Source of the DNA: an uncultured Paracoccaceae bacterium
GTDB taxonomy: Bacteria; Pseudomonadota; Alphaproteobacteria; Rhodobacterales; Rhodobacteraceae
Length of the DNA: 64,000 nucleotides
Assembly: GCA_947503965.1 (NCBI GenBank)
Contig: CANNFU010000004.1
Coordinates: 62,001 to 126,000 of the forward strand
Reading direction: 5' to 3'
Positions 62,589 to 64,000 of this stretch are shown here, piece after piece. Under the pieces are notes generated by a model. It saw nothing but the letters and a program-made list of their open reading frames with translations, had not been told where the DNA came from and did no database searches. Position 1 is the stretch's first letter; each line of letters begins with the position of its first letter. A program made the position numbers and the translations under genes.

Positions 62589-64000
62589 CTACTTAGCAAC
62601 CACATAAGTGCCCGGAGCGGGGACAAGAACGGGATGATCTGCATCGCCGGGCGCCCGCGCTGGTACTTTTTTACCTGACTTTTGTGACAACCACGTGTCC
62701 CAACGCGGCCACCAGGACCCTTCGTTTTTGTCCGCGGCATCCAGCCAGTCATCCGCGGTCAGACCTATTTCGGGGTTGGTGTAATGCCCGTATTTCTTCT
62801 TGCTGGGCGGGTTGATGATCCCGGCGATATGCCCAGATTCAGACAGGATAAATGTCTTGTCCTTCGACCCCATCTGCTGAATGCCCACATAACTGCTTTT
62901 CCATGCCGCGATATGATCCGTCTCACAGGCAATCGCGCATAGCGGTACGGTCACCTCTTTCAGCTTTACGACCTCACCCGCGATCTCGAACCCGTCCGTG
63001 GCGAATTTGTCATTCTGGCACAGCCCGCGCAGATACTCGACAGACATCTTTGCGGGCAGATTGGTGCCATCCCCGTTCCAGTAAAGCAGATCGAATGCGG
63101 GCGGGGCCTGGCCCATCATGTAGCTTTTGATCGCAGGGCCATAGATAAGATCGTTCGAGCGCAGATAGGAAAACGTCCGCGACATGAAGAATGAATCGAG
63201 GACTCCGTTTTCCTCAACCTCGGCCTCGATCCCATCCACAAAATCATCATCGAGGAACACGCCCACCTCACCCCGGTCCGAGAAATCAGTGAGTGTGGTA
63301 AAGAACGTCGCAGAATTCACAGAGGTATCTTTACGCTTTTTCATCAATGCCAGCGTCAGCGACAGCGTTGTTCCGGCAATGCAGTACCCCACGGCATTGA
63401 CCTTTTTCACTTCGCAGATGTCTTTCACTTCCTTGATGGCCGTCAGATATCCGTCCTCGACATAATCGGTCATTGATGTGTCGCGATACCCCGCATCCGG
63501 GTTCACCCATGACACAACGAAAACAGTGTATCCCTGATCCACCGCCCATTTGATCATGCTGTTCTGCGGCTTGAGATCGAGAATATAGAACTTGTTGATC
63601 CACGGCGGAAAGATGATCAGCGGTGTGGCATAAACCTTTTCGGTTGTTGGCGCGTATTGGATCAGCTCGAACAGGTGATTGCGAAACACGACAGATCCGG
63701 GCGTCGTGGCAAGGTTCTCACCCAGCTTGAAGGCCTTCTTGTCGGCGAGTGTCACGACCAGATCACCATCATTCGCTTCCAGATCGGCGATCAGGTTTTC
63801 AAGGCCCGCCACAAGGCTTTCGCCTTCGGTCTCGGCGGCCAATGCCAGGGCCTCTGGATTGGTCGGTAGAAAATTCGTCGGGCTGATCATATCGACCATT
63901 TGCTGGCTGAAATAGCGCAGCCGCTTCTTTTCCTCAGAATCAAGCGTATCGATATTCTCGATCGCCTGCTGCACCGCAGAGGCGTTCATCAGGTATTGCT
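62589..64000 (-). CDS. phaC: Poly(3-hydroxyalkanoate) synthase class I, partial (5' end beyond window)
   Basis: Polymerises hydroxyacyl-CoA into PHA. About 470 codons are visible; class I enzymes have 560-600 residues, so roughly 100-130 N-terminal residues lie beyond base 64000. The in-frame Met at 63989 is internal. Visible motifs are the PhaC N-terminal region (RLRYFSQQMVDMISPTNFLPTNPEAL), the lipase-like box GYCIAGTTL with the catalytic cysteine, and WKSSYVGIQQMGSKDKTFILSESGHIAGIINPP with the catalytic His. The catalytic Asp is in CETDHIAAW. phaP and phaR follow on the same strand. Confidence 0.96.
   Translation of the reverse strand, partial: QYLMNASAVQQAIENIDTLDSEEKKRLRYFSQQMVDMISPTNFLPTNPEALALAAETEGESLVAGLENLIADLEANDGDLVVTLADKKAFKLGENLATTPGSVVFRNHLFELIQYAPTTEKVYATPLIIFPPWINKFYILDLKPQNSMIKWAVDQGYTVFVVSWVNPDAGYRDTSMTDYVEDGYLTAIKEVKDICEVKKVNAVGYCIAGTTLSLTLALMKKRKDTSVNSATFFTTLTDFSDRGEVGVFLDDDFVDGIEAEVEENGVLDSFFMSRTFSYLRSNDLIYGPAIKSYMMGQAPPAFDLLYWNGDGTNLPAKMSVEYLRGLCQNDKFATDGFEIAGEVVKLKEVTVPLCAIACETDHIAAWKSSYVGIQQMGSKDKTFILSESGHIAGIINPPSKKKYGHYTNPEIGLTADDWLDAADKNEGSWWPRWDTWLSQKSGKKVPARAPGDADHPVLVPAPGTYVVAK

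Overview
The window is GC-rich and densely packed with genes, and looks like chromosomal DNA of an alphaproteobacterium of the Rhodobacteraceae (Roseobacter group). The evidence is the gene content: an assimilatory nitrate/nitrite cluster with NasS-NasT control, PutA with an Lrp-type PutR, a PhaC-PhaP-PhaR cluster, a monomeric isocitrate dehydrogenase, a short BLUF photoreceptor, a MerR-controlled beta-oxidation operon, and an Irr-type box near dps. I see no insertion sequence, prophage, CRISPR array or replication origin. The assignment rests on gene families only; no 16S gene is present.

Layout. 1-8.5 kb (minus): nasT-nasS, then an attenuator leader with two ANTAR-type hairpins, then nrtA-nrtB-nrt ATPase-nirB (nirB runs off the left edge). 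Nitrate sensed by NasS should release NasT, which would stop termination in the leader and switch on uptake and nitrite reduction. 8.7-14.1 kb: a periplasmic 5'-nucleotidase, a DUF952 gene with pyrD, a MATE exporter and two hotdog thioesterases. 14.2-17.6 kb: two paralogous MerR regulators separated by a small module (deiodinase-like thioredoxin-fold protein, membrane protein, TetR regulator) that shares a perfect 22-bp-arm palindrome as its divergent control region. 17.6-24.5 kb: beta-oxidation operon (acyl-CoA dehydrogenase, GST, thiolase, an internally duplicated unknown protein, fadB). 24.5-32.7 kb: sulfotransferase, Hint-domain protein, acyl-CoA synthetase, lipoprotein, a dimethylglycine/N-methylproline demethylase-like flavoenzyme, a degenerate M48-like membrane protein and a small membrane protein.

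32.7-37.2 kb (minus): nucleoside salvage operon cdd-deoA-deoB-add-upp. 37.3-46.5 kb: DUF3072, a VOC-double cupin fusion, maeB behind a perfect 20-bp palindrome, a glycosyltransferase, prpE, a BLUF protein, nadK and glyA. 46.5-52.7 kb: LysR/methyltransferase pair, DUF817, tRNA-Ser(GCU), monomeric icd, DUF1289 and dps. 52.7-56.6 kb: an unknown 142-residue protein between an Irr-type box and a second strong palindrome, oligopeptidase B, tRNA-Leu(UAA) and a TPR protein. 56.1-61 kb: putR/putA and a rhomboid protease. 61-64 kb (minus): phaC (cut by the right edge), phaP with PhaR-type operators upstream, and phaR.

Common themes are carbon and nitrogen storage and salvage (nitrate, proline, nucleosides, fatty acids, propionate, PHA). 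A recurring architectural feature is terminator-like hairpins lying inside the last codons of the convergent neighbour (fadB/sulfotransferase, glyA/lysR, dps/DUF1289). Start codons were chosen by Shine-Dalgarno spacing and family conservation; the longest possible ORF was often rejected.
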